Source: Sebastes aleutianus (Eukaryota > Chordata > Actinopteri > Perciformes > Sebastidae). Taken from it: a DNA stretch of 64,000 nucleotides. The DNA is taken from positions 6,204,909 through 6,268,908 of the forward strand of contig CAKAKS010000067.1 of NCBI GenBank assembly GCA_916700875.1, read 5' to 3'. Made by a program: the position numbers and the translations under genes. The notes beneath the pieces are model-generated. The model was not told the DNA's origin. It saw only the letters and a list, made by a program, of their open reading frames with translations, and searched no databases. This document shows positions 63,996-64,000 of this stretch, one piece after another (the stretch's first letter is position 1; every line of letters begins with the position of its first letter).

Positions 63996-64000
63996 TCTGA

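Overview
The window is animal nuclear DNA, most likely from a ray-finned (percomorph-type) teleost. It is AT-rich, its genes are split into short exons with GT-AG introns, and the introns are full of microsatellites and dispersed repeats of kinds I recognise from teleost genomes: tRNA-headed SINE pieces, Tc1/mariner and PIF/Harbinger relics, and small elements with terminal inverted repeats. There is no prokaryotic gene organisation. Most open frames are chance or repeat-derived; the real coding sequence was rebuilt exon by exon from splice sites, reading phase and protein family.

Layout. (1) 1-48543: plus-strand extended synaptotagmin gene, best match ESYT2. Its first exon or exons, with the membrane hairpin, lie upstream. 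The window holds 22 phase-consistent exons from 9864 to the stop at 48543, coding for about 772 residues: an SMP lipid-transfer domain, C2A, C2B, a disordered Ser/Pro/Gly linker and C2C. A 63-bp exon (41878-41940) matches a known ESYT2 splice insert. A second, unannotated-looking 102-bp in-phase candidate exon lies at 38815-38916. (2) 48544 to about 51660: probable ESYT2 3' UTR. (3) About 51900-53100: little recognisable, apart from a protein-like stretch at 51904-52298 that could be the terminal exon or pseudogene of another gene. (4) 53103-53850: a long inverted-repeat element just upstream of the second gene. (5) 54017-61236: a five-exon plus-strand gene coding for about 574 residues, of the teleost SAMD3-like family (coiled-coil N terminus, PB1-like domain, conserved C-terminal module, no SAM domain seen). 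(6) 62386-62641: a convincing minus-strand C-terminal exon of a gene I cannot name. (7) 63600-63995: a broken Tc1-like transposase fragment on the minus strand at the window edge.

The two main genes are not obviously linked in function. ESYT2 tethers the endoplasmic reticulum to the plasma membrane and moves lipid between them, while the SAMD3-like protein has no assigned role. What stands out is how repeats meet gene structure: microsatellites serving as polypyrimidine tracts or touching donor sites, a degenerate array rich in decoy 3' splice sites just before a C2C exon, a 15-unit minisatellite grown inside one copy of a mobile element, a 674-bp element with a clear 6-bp target duplication, and a gene start next to repeat DNA. 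I found no rRNA gene, functional tRNA gene, CRISPR array or other prokaryote-type system.
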